The notes under the pieces are model-generated. The model made no database searches. It was given only the letters and a program-made list of their open reading frames with translations, and was not told the origin of the DNA. A DNA stretch of 64,000 nt from Pseudoduganella umbonata (lineage in GTDB: Bacteria > Pseudomonadota > Gammaproteobacteria > Burkholderiales > Burkholderiaceae_D). Every line of letters begins with the position of its first letter. Position 1 is the stretch's first letter. The position numbers and the translations under genes are program-made. Shown one piece after another: positions 27,071 through 35,300 of this stretch. The DNA lies in NCBI RefSeq assembly GCF_014192225.1, contig NZ_JACHXS010000001.1:1-64000 (forward strand). Reading direction: 5' to 3'.

Positions 27071-28591
27071 ATGAATGCCCCCGATACCGATAGCGAGCTG
27101 CGCGCCGCCGCTGCCGCGCGCCAGCGTGCCACGCTCGCCGCGCTGCGCACCGCATTGCTTGCCGTACTGCCGCCGCACTGCCTGCTGTTCGACGAAGAAG
27201 ATACCCGCCCCTACGAATGCGACGGCCTGACCGCGTACCGGCAACTGCCGCTGGCGGTGGCCCTGCCGGAAAACGAGGCCCAGGTGGTGGCCGTGCTGCG
27301 CGCCTGCCGCGAACTGCGCGTGCCGATCGTGCCGCGCGGCGCGGGCACCGGGCTGTCCGGCGGCGCCATGCCGGTCGCCGAAGGCATCGTGCTGTCCACG
27401 GCGAAGATGAACCGCATCGTCGCCATCGATGCGCAGGCCCGCACGGCCACCGTGCAGCCGGGCGTGCGCAACCTGGCCATTTCCGAAGCCGCCGCCGGCC
27501 ACCGGCTGTATTACGCGCCCGATCCTTCGTCGCAGATCGCCTGCACGATCGGCGGCAACATTGCCGAGAACTCCGGCGGCGTGCATTGCCTGAAGTACGG
27601 CCTCACGCTGCATAACGTGCTGCGCGTGCGCATGGCCACCGCCGACGGCGACATCGTCGAACTGGGCAGTTGCGGCCCCGACGCGGCGGGGCTCGACCTG
27701 CTGGCCGTGTTCGTCGGCTCGGAAGGCATGCTGGGCGTGGTGCTGGAGGCCACCGTGAAGCTGGTGCCGAAGCCGCCGCAGGCCAGCGTCATCATGGCCT
27801 CGTTCGACAGCGTGGTGCGCGGCGCCGACCCGGTGGCCGACGTGATTTCGGCCGGCATCATCCCGGCCGGCCTGGAAATGATGGACCGCACCAGCGCGCG
27901 CATGGTCGAGCCGTTCGTGCGCGCCGGCTACGACACTGACGCGGCCGCCATCCTGCTGTGCGAATCGGACGGGCTGCCGGAAGAAGTGGAAGAAGAAATC
28001 GCCCGCATGAGCGCCGTGCTGGCGCGTGCCGGCGCCACGGCCATCGCCGTGTCGCGCGACGAAGCCGAGCGGCTGCGCTTCTGGTCGGGCCGCAAGAACG
28101 CGTTTCCCGCCGCCGGCCGCATCTCGCCCGACTACTACTGCATGGATGGCACGATCCCGCGCCGCAGGCTGGCCGAAGTACTGACGGGGATCGATGCGCT
28201 CGCCGTCGAGTACGGGCTGCGCTGCGCCAACGTGTTCCACGCTGGCGACGGCAACCTGCATCCGCTGATCCTGTTCGACGCCAACGCGCCCGGCGAATTC
28301 GCCCGTGCGGAAAAGTTTGGCGAAGCGATCCTGGCGTTGTGCGTGGCCGCCGGCGGTACCATCACCGGCGAACACGGCGTGGGGATCGAAAAGCTCGATT
28401 CGATGTGCGAACAGTTCACGGTCGAGGAAATCGCCGCGTTCATCGCCGTCAAGCGCGCCTTCGACCCGGCCCGGCAGCTCAATCCGGACAAGGCGATTCC
28501 CACGCTGGACCGCTGCGCGCAATATGGCCGGCGCAAGGTCGATGCCGGCCTGTTCAAGTTCGCGCACGTGCCCGTTGCCCGCCATGCATGA
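27071..28591 (+). CDS. glcD: glycolate oxidase FAD subunit GlcD
   Basis: A 506-residue FAD-linked subunit of glycolate dehydrogenase, oxidising glycolate (and D-lactate) to glyoxylate (pyruvate). The FAD-binding motif is PRGAGTGLSGGAMP, and NIAENSGGVHCLKYG and the C-terminal GEHGVGIEKL are characteristic. AGGAG precedes the start. First gene of glcDEF, 21 bp before glcE. Electrons pass through GlcF iron-sulfur centres to the membrane. Confidence 0.95.
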   Translation: MNAPDTDSELRAAAAARQRATLAALRTALLAVLPPHCLLFDEEDTRPYECDGLTAYRQLPLAVALPENEAQVVAVLRACRELRVPIVPRGAGTGLSGGAMPVAEGIVLSTAKMNRIVAIDAQARTATVQPGVRNLAISEAAAGHRLYYAPDPSSQIACTIGGNIAENSGGVHCLKYGLTLHNVLRVRMATADGDIVELGSCGPDAAGLDLLAVFVGSEGMLGVVLEATVKLVPKPPQASVIMASFDSVVRGADPVADVISAGIIPAGLEMMDRTSARMVEPFVRAGYDTDAAAILLCESDGLPEEVEEEIARMSAVLARAGATAIAVSRDEAERLRFWSGRKNAFPAAGRISPDYYCMDGTIPRRRLAEVLTGIDALAVEYGLRCANVFHAGDGNLHPLILFDANAPGEFARAEKFGEAILALCVAAGGTITGEHGVGIEKLDSMCEQFTVEEIAAFIAVKRAFDPARQLNPDKAIPTLDRCAQYGRRKVDAGLFKFAHVPVARHA

Positions 28592-28611
28592 AGGGATGAG
28601 AGGATAGACAC

Positions 28612-29679
28612 ATGAACGACCTGCTTGATACATTCCGCGCCCGTGTGCTCGAGGCCACCGTGAACGGGCAGCCGCTGCGCATCCGTGGCGGCGGCAGCAA
28701 GGACTGGTATGGCCGCATCCCTCAAGGTGCTCTGCTGGACACGACTTCCCACCGCGGCATTACCAGCTACGAACCCACCGAACTGGTGGTCACGGCGCGC
28801 TGCGGCACGCCGCTGCGCGAGATCGAGGCCGCGCTGGCCGCGCAGGGGCAGATGCTGGCCTTCGAACCGCCGCATTTCGGCGCCGCCGCCACGGTCGGCG
28901 GCGTGGTGGCGAGCGGCCTGGCCGGGCCGCGCCGCCAGGCCGCCGGCGCAGTGCGCGACTTCGTGCTGGGCGCCACGCTGATGAACGGGCAGGGCGAAGT
29001 GCTGCGCTTCGGCGGCCAGGTCATGAAGAACGTGGCCGGCTACGACGTGTCGCGCCTGCTGGCCGGATCGCTCGGCATGCTGGGGCTGATCCTGGACGTG
29101 TCGCTGAAAGTGCTGCCCCGGCCGGCCGCGGAAAGCACGCTGCGCATGGCGCTCGACGAGGAAACCGCGCTAAGGCACCTGAACGCGTGGGCCGGCCAGC
29201 CCCTGCCGGTATCGGCAAGCGCCTGGCACGCAGGCGTGCTGACGGTGCGCCTGTCCGGCGCCGGCGCGGCGGTGGCGGCCGCCGCGCAGCGCCTCGGCGG
29301 CGAGACGGTGCCGCAAGCCGCCGCCGAAGCGTTCTGGCATGACGTGCGCGAGCAGCGCCACGCCTTCTTCGCGGCAGATCCCGTCACGCCGCTGTGGCGG
29401 CTGTCGGTACCCACGATGGCGCCCGCGCTGGCGCCAGGCACGGAACAACTGATCGAATGGGGTGGTGGCCAGCGCTGGCTGCTGACGGACGATGCGCCGG
29501 AATCCGTCCGCGCGCTGGCCGCGCGGCACGGCGGCCACGCCACGCTGTACCGCGGCGCATCGCGGCACGACGTGTTCCACCCGCTGGCGCCCGCGGTGCA
29601 CGCCATCCACCGCAACCTGAAGAACGCTTTCGACCCGGCCGGCATCTTCAATCCGGGCCGCATGTACGGAGACCTGTAA
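28612..29679 (+). CDS. glcE: glycolate oxidase FAD-binding subunit GlcE
   Basis: A 355-residue second FAD-type subunit. LRIRGGGSKDWYG and the FGAAATVGGVVASGLAGPRR segment match the family, and the protein ends with FDPAGIFNPGRMY as usual. It lies between glcD and glcF (next start two bases after its stop). Confidence 0.94.
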   Translation: MNDLLDTFRARVLEATVNGQPLRIRGGGSKDWYGRIPQGALLDTTSHRGITSYEPTELVVTARCGTPLREIEAALAAQGQMLAFEPPHFGAAATVGGVVASGLAGPRRQAAGAVRDFVLGATLMNGQGEVLRFGGQVMKNVAGYDVSRLLAGSLGMLGLILDVSLKVLPRPAAESTLRMALDEETALRHLNAWAGQPLPVSASAWHAGVLTVRLSGAGAAVAAAAQRLGGETVPQAAAEAFWHDVREQRHAFFAADPVTPLWRLSVPTMAPALAPGTEQLIEWGGGQRWLLTDDAPESVRALAARHGGHATLYRGASRHDVFHPLAPAVHAIHRNLKNAFDPAGIFNPGRMYGDL

Positions 29680-29681
29680 CC

Positions 29682-30974
29682 ATGCAAACCAATCTCGCCA
29701 CCCAGTACCAGGGCACGCCGGAAGGGCAGGAGGCGGAAGCCATCCTGCGCAGCTGCGTCCATTGCGGCTTCTGCACGGCCACCTGTCCCACCTACCAGCT
29801 GCTGGGCGATGAACTCGACGGTCCGCGCGGCCGCATCTACCTGATCAAGCAGGTGCTGGAAGGCAGCCCCGCCGGACCGGGAACACAGCTGCACCTGGAC
29901 CGCTGCCTGACGTGCCGCAACTGCGAAACCACGTGCCCGTCCGGCGTGCAGTACGGCCGGCTGCTCGATATCGGGCGCGCGATCGTCGAGCGGCAGGTGC
30001 CGCGGTCCGCCACGCAGCGCGCCGCCCGTACGCTGCTGCGCGAGGTGCTGCCGCGCGGCTGGATCTTCAGGCCGGCGATGAAGGCCGGGCAGTGGCTGCG
30101 GCCCGCGCTGCCCGCCGCGCTGCGCGGCAAGGTGGCGCGGCCGGCGCCCGCGGGCCAGTGGCCGGCGACCCGGCACGCCCGGCAAATGCTGCTGCTCGAC
30201 GGCTGCGTGCAGCCGGCGATGGCGCCGAACATCAACGCCGCCACCGCGCGGGTGCTCGATGCGCTGGGGATCGGCCTGGTCGTCGCGCCGAAGGCCGGCT
30301 GCTGCGGCGCGATCCGCTACCACCTGAACGACCAGGCCGGCGGGCTCGACGACATGCGGCGCAATATCGATGCGTGGTGGCCGCTGGTCGAGGCGGGCGC
30401 CGAGGCGATCGTGATGACGTCGTCCGGCTGCGGCGTCACCGTCAAGGAATACGGGCACCTGCTGCGCCACGATGCGGCCTACGCGGCCAGGGCCGCCCGC
30501 ATCTCGGCGCTGACGCTGGACGTCAGCGAGGTCCTGTGCGGGCTCCAGGCCGAACTGGTTGAAAAGATCAATGGACCTACCGATGCCGGCCACGCGCACA
30601 AGGTGGCGTTCCACCCGCCGTGCACGCTGCAGCACGGCCAGCAGATCCGCGGCAAGGTGGAGGGGCTGCTGCGCGCAGCCGGCGTGGATGTGCGGCTGTG
30701 CGCCGACAGCCACCTGTGCTGCGGTTCGTCCGGCACCTATTCGCTGCTGCAGCCGGAACTGTCCGCCCAGCTGCGCGACCGCAAGCTGGCGGCGCTGCAC
30801 GCGACGGGAGCCGGCGAGATCGTCTCGGCCAACATCGGCTGCCAGAGCCACCTGCAGGGCGGCACCGCCACGCCGGTCGGGCACTGGATCGAATTGCTGG
30901 ACCGGCTGCTTGCGAAGGCTGTGCCCGCTAGCACCGGCATGTCGTCTTGTCAAACCTCAATGCAGCAAGTTTGA
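29682..30974 (+). CDS. glcF: glycolate oxidase iron-sulfur subunit GlcF
   Basis: A 430-residue electron-transfer subunit. Two 4Fe-4S motifs, CVHCGFCTATCP near residue 25 and CLTCRNCETTCP near residue 75, precede two cysteine-rich CCG domains (KAGCCGAIRYH and CCGSSGTY). The ATG at 29682 has GGAG about ten bases upstream within the end of glcE. The last 15 residues (Ser/Thr/Gln-rich) are not conserved-looking. Completes glcDEF; malate synthase is not in the window. Confidence 0.94.
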   Translation: MQTNLATQYQGTPEGQEAEAILRSCVHCGFCTATCPTYQLLGDELDGPRGRIYLIKQVLEGSPAGPGTQLHLDRCLTCRNCETTCPSGVQYGRLLDIGRAIVERQVPRSATQRAARTLLREVLPRGWIFRPAMKAGQWLRPALPAALRGKVARPAPAGQWPATRHARQMLLLDGCVQPAMAPNINAATARVLDALGIGLVVAPKAGCCGAIRYHLNDQAGGLDDMRRNIDAWWPLVEAGAEAIVMTSSGCGVTVKEYGHLLRHDAAYAARAARISALTLDVSEVLCGLQAELVEKINGPTDAGHAHKVAFHPPCTLQHGQQIRGKVEGLLRAAGVDVRLCADSHLCCGSSGTYSLLQPELSAQLRDRKLAALHATGAGEIVSANIGCQSHLQGGTATPVGHWIELLDRLLAKAVPASTGMSSCQTSMQQV

Positions 30975-31103
30975 TCTGGCGCAATCCGAAGCGAACGCTG
31001 ACGCTGCTCAGCTTGCATGCTGCGCGCTACCGAGGATGATGGAGCTTCATGCTTGCCAGCGGGTGGCGCTGCACGTCACCGACATCATTCGAACGGGAGC
31101 GAT

Positions 31104-32594
31104 ATGTCGATATTTTCACGCCGGAAGTTTCTCGCCGCGGGCGGGGCGGCCGCAGGCCTGGCATTGCTGCAGTCGAGCAACGTGTCCCCGGCGCAAAGCT
31201 GCGTCGCCACGCGCTACAACCTGGATTCCGCGAAGGGCAAGAAAATGCTGCAGATCTATGCCGACAGCGTGCGCAAGATGAACAATCCATTGCGCTATCC
31301 GGAGTTCACCCCGCTGTCATGGATGTTCCAGTGGTACACGCACATGGTGCGCGGCGACCGCAGCAAGGCTGCCGAGATGGCGCGCGTCTTCCCGCTTGGC
31401 GGCAGCGCGCTGGCCGATGAAATGTGGGATACCTGCCAGTCGCATCTCGGGCAGCCCGAGCAATACTTCCTGCCGTGGCACCGGATGTACCTGAACTTCC
31501 TGGAGCAGATCGTCCGCACGGTTTCCGGCGATCCGTGTTTCACCCTGCCGTATTGGGATTACACCAATCCGGCCCGGCAGGCGCTGCCTTCCGAGTTCCG
31601 GCAAAGGAACAGTAACCGCTGGGGCCCGCTGTACCGCGCGGAGCGCTATCCCGAAATCAACGCAGGCACGCCGCTGCCGCAGGGCCAGGTCGGATTGCGG
31701 CTCGATCTGGAATGCATGAAGTCCGGCAGCTACAATCCGTTCAACGGCGACGCCGGCTTTTGCGCCAACATCGACGCGATGGTGCACGGCGCCGCCCATC
31801 TCGACATCGGAACCCCGCTCGGCATGGCGTCCGTGCCGTGGGCTGCCAGGGACCCGATCTTCTGGGTACATCACTGCAATATCGACCGGATCTGGGCCAG
31901 CTGGAACCGCGCCGGCGGCAGCAATCCCGCGGATGCGCCTTTCCTGGACAAGACGTTCGTGTTCGCCAATGGAAGCGGCGAGCGGGTCGCGCCCCGGATC
32001 GGAGATGTCCTGTCCGTCGCGCCGGCGGCCTACGATGTCTATCTGGCCCGGCCCGCGGGGGGGCTGCCGTTCCAGCCTGCCGCGAGCGACGCCGCGGCAA
32101 GGGAAATGGCACCGGCTGCACTGGAGTCGAACGACGCAGGCGTCGATGGCGACATCCGCCTCGGCGGCGAAGCGGTGACCGTGCCGCTGGGAGCGGGGGC
32201 CGGCCGCGCGGCGTTGTCGGCCCGGGCGCCGAGGACAGGCTCCACCGGGCAGCCGATCCTGTTGATCGAAGGGCGCAGCGTCACCGGCTTTGCCGCGTCC
32301 GGGTTCAATGTGTACGTGCACGCCGCGCGCCACAGCATCCTGCTGCCCGGCAGCCCCGCCCATGTCGGGCAATTGCACTTCTTCGGGCTGGAAATGCAGC
32401 ACGACCACGCGGACGGCGCGCACGACCCGTCCGCGATGTCGGGGCGGGATGCCAGCTTCGTGCTGCGCGACGATACGCGCAGGATGCTTGCCACGCTCGA
32501 TCCCGCGAACTTGGCAGTCACCTTCGTGCCCATCGGTGCGTGGGACGAATCCGTCGGAGCCGCGGTGCGGCGCGTGGCGCTGGTGCTGCGTTGA
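31104..32594 (+). CDS. Tat-exported tyrosinase
   Basis: A 496-residue binuclear copper oxidase. The start follows GGGAG and begins with the twin-arginine signal SRRKFL plus a hydrophobic stretch. Copper A histidines are probably His80, His114 (TCQSH) and His126 (FLPWHRMYLNF); copper B histidines are His228 and His232 (MVHGAAH) and His256/257 (DPIFWVHHCNIDRIW). An extra C-terminal domain of about 200 residues resembles the polyphenol-oxidase end domain and may shield the site. It would oxidise phenols, giving melanin or modifying plant phenolics. Monocistronic. Confidence 0.92.
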   Translation: MSIFSRRKFLAAGGAAAGLALLQSSNVSPAQSCVATRYNLDSAKGKKMLQIYADSVRKMNNPLRYPEFTPLSWMFQWYTHMVRGDRSKAAEMARVFPLGGSALADEMWDTCQSHLGQPEQYFLPWHRMYLNFLEQIVRTVSGDPCFTLPYWDYTNPARQALPSEFRQRNSNRWGPLYRAERYPEINAGTPLPQGQVGLRLDLECMKSGSYNPFNGDAGFCANIDAMVHGAAHLDIGTPLGMASVPWAARDPIFWVHHCNIDRIWASWNRAGGSNPADAPFLDKTFVFANGSGERVAPRIGDVLSVAPAAYDVYLARPAGGLPFQPAASDAAAREMAPAALESNDAGVDGDIRLGGEAVTVPLGAGAGRAALSARAPRTGSTGQPILLIEGRSVTGFAASGFNVYVHAARHSILLPGSPAHVGQLHFFGLEMQHDHADGAHDPSAMSGRDASFVLRDDTRRMLATLDPANLAVTFVPIGAWDESVGAAVRRVALVLR

Positions 32595-32638
32595 GGTGAT
32601 TATTGCCGCGTTGAGGTGGCTGGTGCAGTGCCCAGCCG

Positions 32639-33286
32639 TCAGCGCAGGTGCGCGTCGATCCACTCCCGCGCGGCCTTGATCACCGGGAAATCGTTGTGGT
32701 GCGTGGCCACGCGGTCCAGCTGCCCGATGGGAACCAGGTGCACGGCCTGGGTTTCCCAGCCCATCGCGGCCGGCGTGCCGCCGATGCGGCGGGCGATGTA
32801 GTACCGCGTGTAGGTCAGCGTGCGGCGGCAGTCGGTCAGGAACGCCACCAGCCGGACCTGCAGTCCCGCTTCCTCGAACGTCTCGCGGATCGCCGTGCAA
32901 TGCAGGCTGTCGCCGGAATCGGCACGCCCTTTCGGGAACGTGGCGGTGTAGCCGCCGAACCGGTTCGACGGGGCGACCAGCCACACCCGTCCGTCATCCT
33001 CGACGATCACCGCGCCCGCCGCGGCGCGCATGCCGGCCGGCAGCACGAACGGCGGCTCGTCGAGCAGCGCACGGTCGGCCAGGTCCGCCCATCCCGCCGC
33101 GCTGTCCGGCGCGGACGCCCATGGCGCCAGCGGAATGCCGTGGATCGCCCCGGGCAGTTCGCCGCCGGGAGTGACCGTCGCGAGCCGCGCCGGTTCCTGC
33201 CATGCGGCGAGCGGCGTCGGCGTGGACGGCATGCGGATGACAACGGGGTTGCCATCGTCGTCGGGGCAGGGGTGCAGTTGGGGCAT
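32639..33286 (-). CDS. Nudix hydrolase
   Basis: A protein of about 215 residues. The Nudix box runs from GRADSGDSLHCTAI into RETFEEAGLQV; an aspartate stands where GX5EX7REUXEEXGU has its first glutamate, while the metal-binding EE pair is intact. It has a longer N-terminal half than minimal Nudix proteins. The start at 33286 (MPQLHPCPDDDG) is uncertain; 33337 is also open. The substrate is unknown (nucleoside-diphosphate derivative expected). Convergent with the tyrosinase gene. Confidence 0.82.
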   Translation of the reverse strand: MPQLHPCPDDDGNPVVIRMPSTPTPLAAWQEPARLATVTPGGELPGAIHGIPLAPWASAPDSAAGWADLADRALLDEPPFVLPAGMRAAAGAVIVEDDGRVWLVAPSNRFGGYTATFPKGRADSGDSLHCTAIRETFEEAGLQVRLVAFLTDCRRTLTYTRYYIARRIGGTPAAMGWETQAVHLVPIGQLDRVATHHNDFPVIKAAREWIDAHLR

Positions 33287-33377
33287 GGGGGGCGCGTGCT
33301 CAGGTAAAGGTTTACTCCAAGCGTCAGATAGTAGCAAAAACGATTAACTTGCGGAAAATTATGCTGCCTTTGAAGAA

Positions 33378-33407
33378 AGTTGCTCCAAAAATGGGGACGG
33401 ACCCTTG
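33378..33407. repeat. REP-like element family B, half copy
   Basis: AGTTGCTCC followed by AAAAATGGGGACGGACCC. It matches one arm of the copies at 43865-43916 and 51551-51650, so it is a degenerate half-element. Confidence 0.55.
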
Positions 33408-33453
33408 TGCTGTTCGGTTAGCGATGCCCGATGCAGTCAGCGGCGGCAGCGCA

Positions 33454-33562
33454 CTGGTGTCGGACACCGGCGTCCTGGTGTCGGACACCGGTTTCGCGTG
33501 TGATGGGCGTCGGAAAAGTACCGAAAACCGGTGTCCGACACCCAAGGGTGTCCGACACCAGC
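33454..33562. repeat. REP-like element family C (REPIN-like, four palindromes)
   Basis: Palindrome GGTGTCGGACACC at 33456-33468 and 33477-33489, and its inverse-oriented form GGTGTCCGACACC at 33530-33542 and 33547-33559. The two halves are inverted around a 40-bp centre, so the whole folds into one long hairpin. A very similar structure is at 38375-38481. It lies beyond the end of the ThuA gene at 33590. Confidence 0.85.
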
Positions 33563-33589
33563 GTCATCTGCCGTCCGGCACATAACCAA

Positions 33590-34363
33590 CTACCGGCTTG
33601 CCGCCTGTCCCTTGCCCGTGACCGCCCAGTAGATCCCGCCCAGCAGGTGCCCCAGGTACTGCGGGTCGCGGTACATCTCGCCGTTGTGCCCCAGCGTCGT
33701 GACGAACACGCGGCCCTTTTCGACGTGGTGGTACCAGGCGATCGGGTGGTCCTTGCCCATGCCCTGCACGGATTGCCCGGGCCAGATCCTGGTCGGGTCG
33801 TAGCTGGCCTCGTCCACGCTCAGCACCGTATTGATCTTCACGTTGTACGGATTGGTGGTGACGTAGAACTCGTCGCTCCAGATCCACCGGTCGGGCAGGC
33901 CGAAGGTGGCGGGAAAGCCCTTGTCGGCGACGGTCACGACCCCCGTCTGCAGCATCGGGTGGGGGCCGACGCTGCGGCCCACCAGTTTCTCGTACCACAC
34001 CCACCCGTTCGGCGGGGTGATCGCCGCGCGGTGCACGACGATGGCATTGCCGCCGCCGCGCATGTACGCCTCGAATTTCGCGCGCTGCGCCGGGTTCAGT
34101 TCCTCGCCCGGCGTGTTCAGGAACATCACCGCGCCGTACTGTTGCAGGTCGCCGTCGAACACGGCGGGCTTGTTCGTGTACGTGACGTCGAACGCATGCA
34201 GTTTCGCCAGCCGTTCCAGGCTGTCGCGGGCGATCGGGATGTATTCATAGTGGTACTTGCCGGGCATGGCCAGCACCAGCAGCTTGAACTGGCTGTCGGC
34301 GTGGCTGGCGCCGGCGGCCAGCAGCAGGCAGGCCGCGGCCAGGGTCGTCAACGCAGGTTTCAT
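33590..34363 (-). CDS. exported ThuA-domain protein
   Basis: A 257-residue protein of the ThuA/trehalose-utilisation-like family (class I glutamine amidotransferase-like fold). The ATG at 34363 follows AAGGAAA and starts a signal peptide ending ASHA. Conserved stretches are FLNTPGEELNPAQRAKFEAY, GGGNAIVVHRAA and AWYHHVEKGRVFVTTLGH. Members occur with sugar-degrading enzymes, but their activity is not settled. Last gene of the minus-strand group that starts with gntK. Confidence 0.85.
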   Translation of the reverse strand: MKPALTTLAAACLLLAAGASHADSQFKLLVLAMPGKYHYEYIPIARDSLERLAKLHAFDVTYTNKPAVFDGDLQQYGAVMFLNTPGEELNPAQRAKFEAYMRGGGNAIVVHRAAITPPNGWVWYEKLVGRSVGPHPMLQTGVVTVADKGFPATFGLPDRWIWSDEFYVTTNPYNVKINTVLSVDEASYDPTRIWPGQSVQGMGKDHPIAWYHHVEKGRVFVTTLGHNGEMYRDPQYLGHLLGGIYWAVTGKGQAASR

Positions 34364-34397
34364 CGGTTTCCTTCCATGGTGGACAAGGCGGCGCCGC

Positions 34398-35297
34398 TCA
34401 CGGTGCCGGCACGCCTTCCGGCGCGCGGCCGCCGCGCGGCACCAGCCAGCCGCCGTCGGCCAGCCAGTCGGCCAGGCGGTCGGGCCAGTGCTGCAGCGAG
34501 ATGCGCTCGCCGCGCTGGCCGACATTGAATGCGTGGTCGGTGTCGGCATACAGGTGCAGTTCGGCCGACACGCCGGCCGCCACCAGCTGCTGGTACAGCG
34601 CGACGGTCGGCGGCATGCAGCAGGTGTCGCGCGAGCCGGCCACCAGGAAGGCCGGCGGGGCGCCCTTGACGGCCCTGGCGGGCACGCCCAGCGGACCGGG
34701 GTAGACCAGCACCTGGAAGTCCGGCCGCGCGCTGGCCCGGTCCACCGCGTCGCGCGCCACGAAGCCGGCCGGTTCCGGATTGTCGGCCACCAGCGAGACC
34801 AGTTCGCCGCCCGCCGAAAAGCCCATCACGCCGACGCGGGCCGGATCGATGCCGTATTCGGCCGCGCGCGTGCGCACCCAGCGCACGGCGCGCCGCAGGT
34901 CGGCTGCGCCGTGGCCTTCGATCGTGTAGCCGGAATCGCCGTCGCGCGCCAGCCGGTACTTCAGCACGAACGCGGTGACGCCGACCCGGTTCAGGTTCTT
35001 CGCCGCGGCCATGCCTTCGTTCTGGAACACCAGCATCCGGTGCCCGCCGCCGGGAACCACGATGACCGCCGCGCCGTTCGCATGGCGCGGATCGGCGCGG
35101 GCCACCGTCAGCGACGGGTCGTGCACGTTGCTGAAGTAGACGCCTTCCTTCACGGTTTCCGGTTCGCCGCGGCGTTCCTCGGAGCCAGGCGCGCCGTCCG
35201 GCCACAGGGGCAAGGAGCCCTGCTGGGCCAGCGCGGCGCTGCACGCGAAGCCCAGCAGGAGGGCAGGGAAGAGCTTCATCGGGAGCTTCAGTGGCAT
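34398..35297 (-). CDS. exported alpha/beta-hydrolase, probable carbohydrate esterase
   Basis: A 299-residue protein with a signal peptide (cleavage near SAALAQ). The serine-hydrolase signature is VGVMGFSAGGE, the oxyanion segment VIVVPGGGH, and the late catalytic-type histidine is in YADTDHAFN. It resembles the acetyl-xylan-esterase-like exported hydrolases near glycan loci. The start codon lies three bases after the upstream gene stop, so translation is probably coupled; a second ATG at 35279 would shorten the signal peptide. Likely removes acetyl groups from plant polysaccharide (inference). Confidence 0.85.
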   Translation of the reverse strand: MPLKLPMKLFPALLLGFACSAALAQQGSLPLWPDGAPGSEERRGEPETVKEGVYFSNVHDPSLTVARADPRHANGAAVIVVPGGGHRMLVFQNEGMAAAKNLNRVGVTAFVLKYRLARDGDSGYTIEGHGAADLRRAVRWVRTRAAEYGIDPARVGVMGFSAGGELVSLVADNPEPAGFVARDAVDRASARPDFQVLVYPGPLGVPARAVKGAPPAFLVAGSRDTCCMPPTVALYQQLVAAGVSAELHLYADTDHAFNVGQRGERISLQHWPDRLADWLADGGWLVPRGGRAPEGVPAP

Positions 35298-35300
35298 CGG

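Noticed and set aside
33454-33562. Possible small CRISPR-like array because of four regularly placed 13-bp repeats
   Set aside because: The repeats are self-palindromic and arranged as two inverted pairs, with spacers of 4-40 bp and no cas genes; REPIN-like structure fits better.
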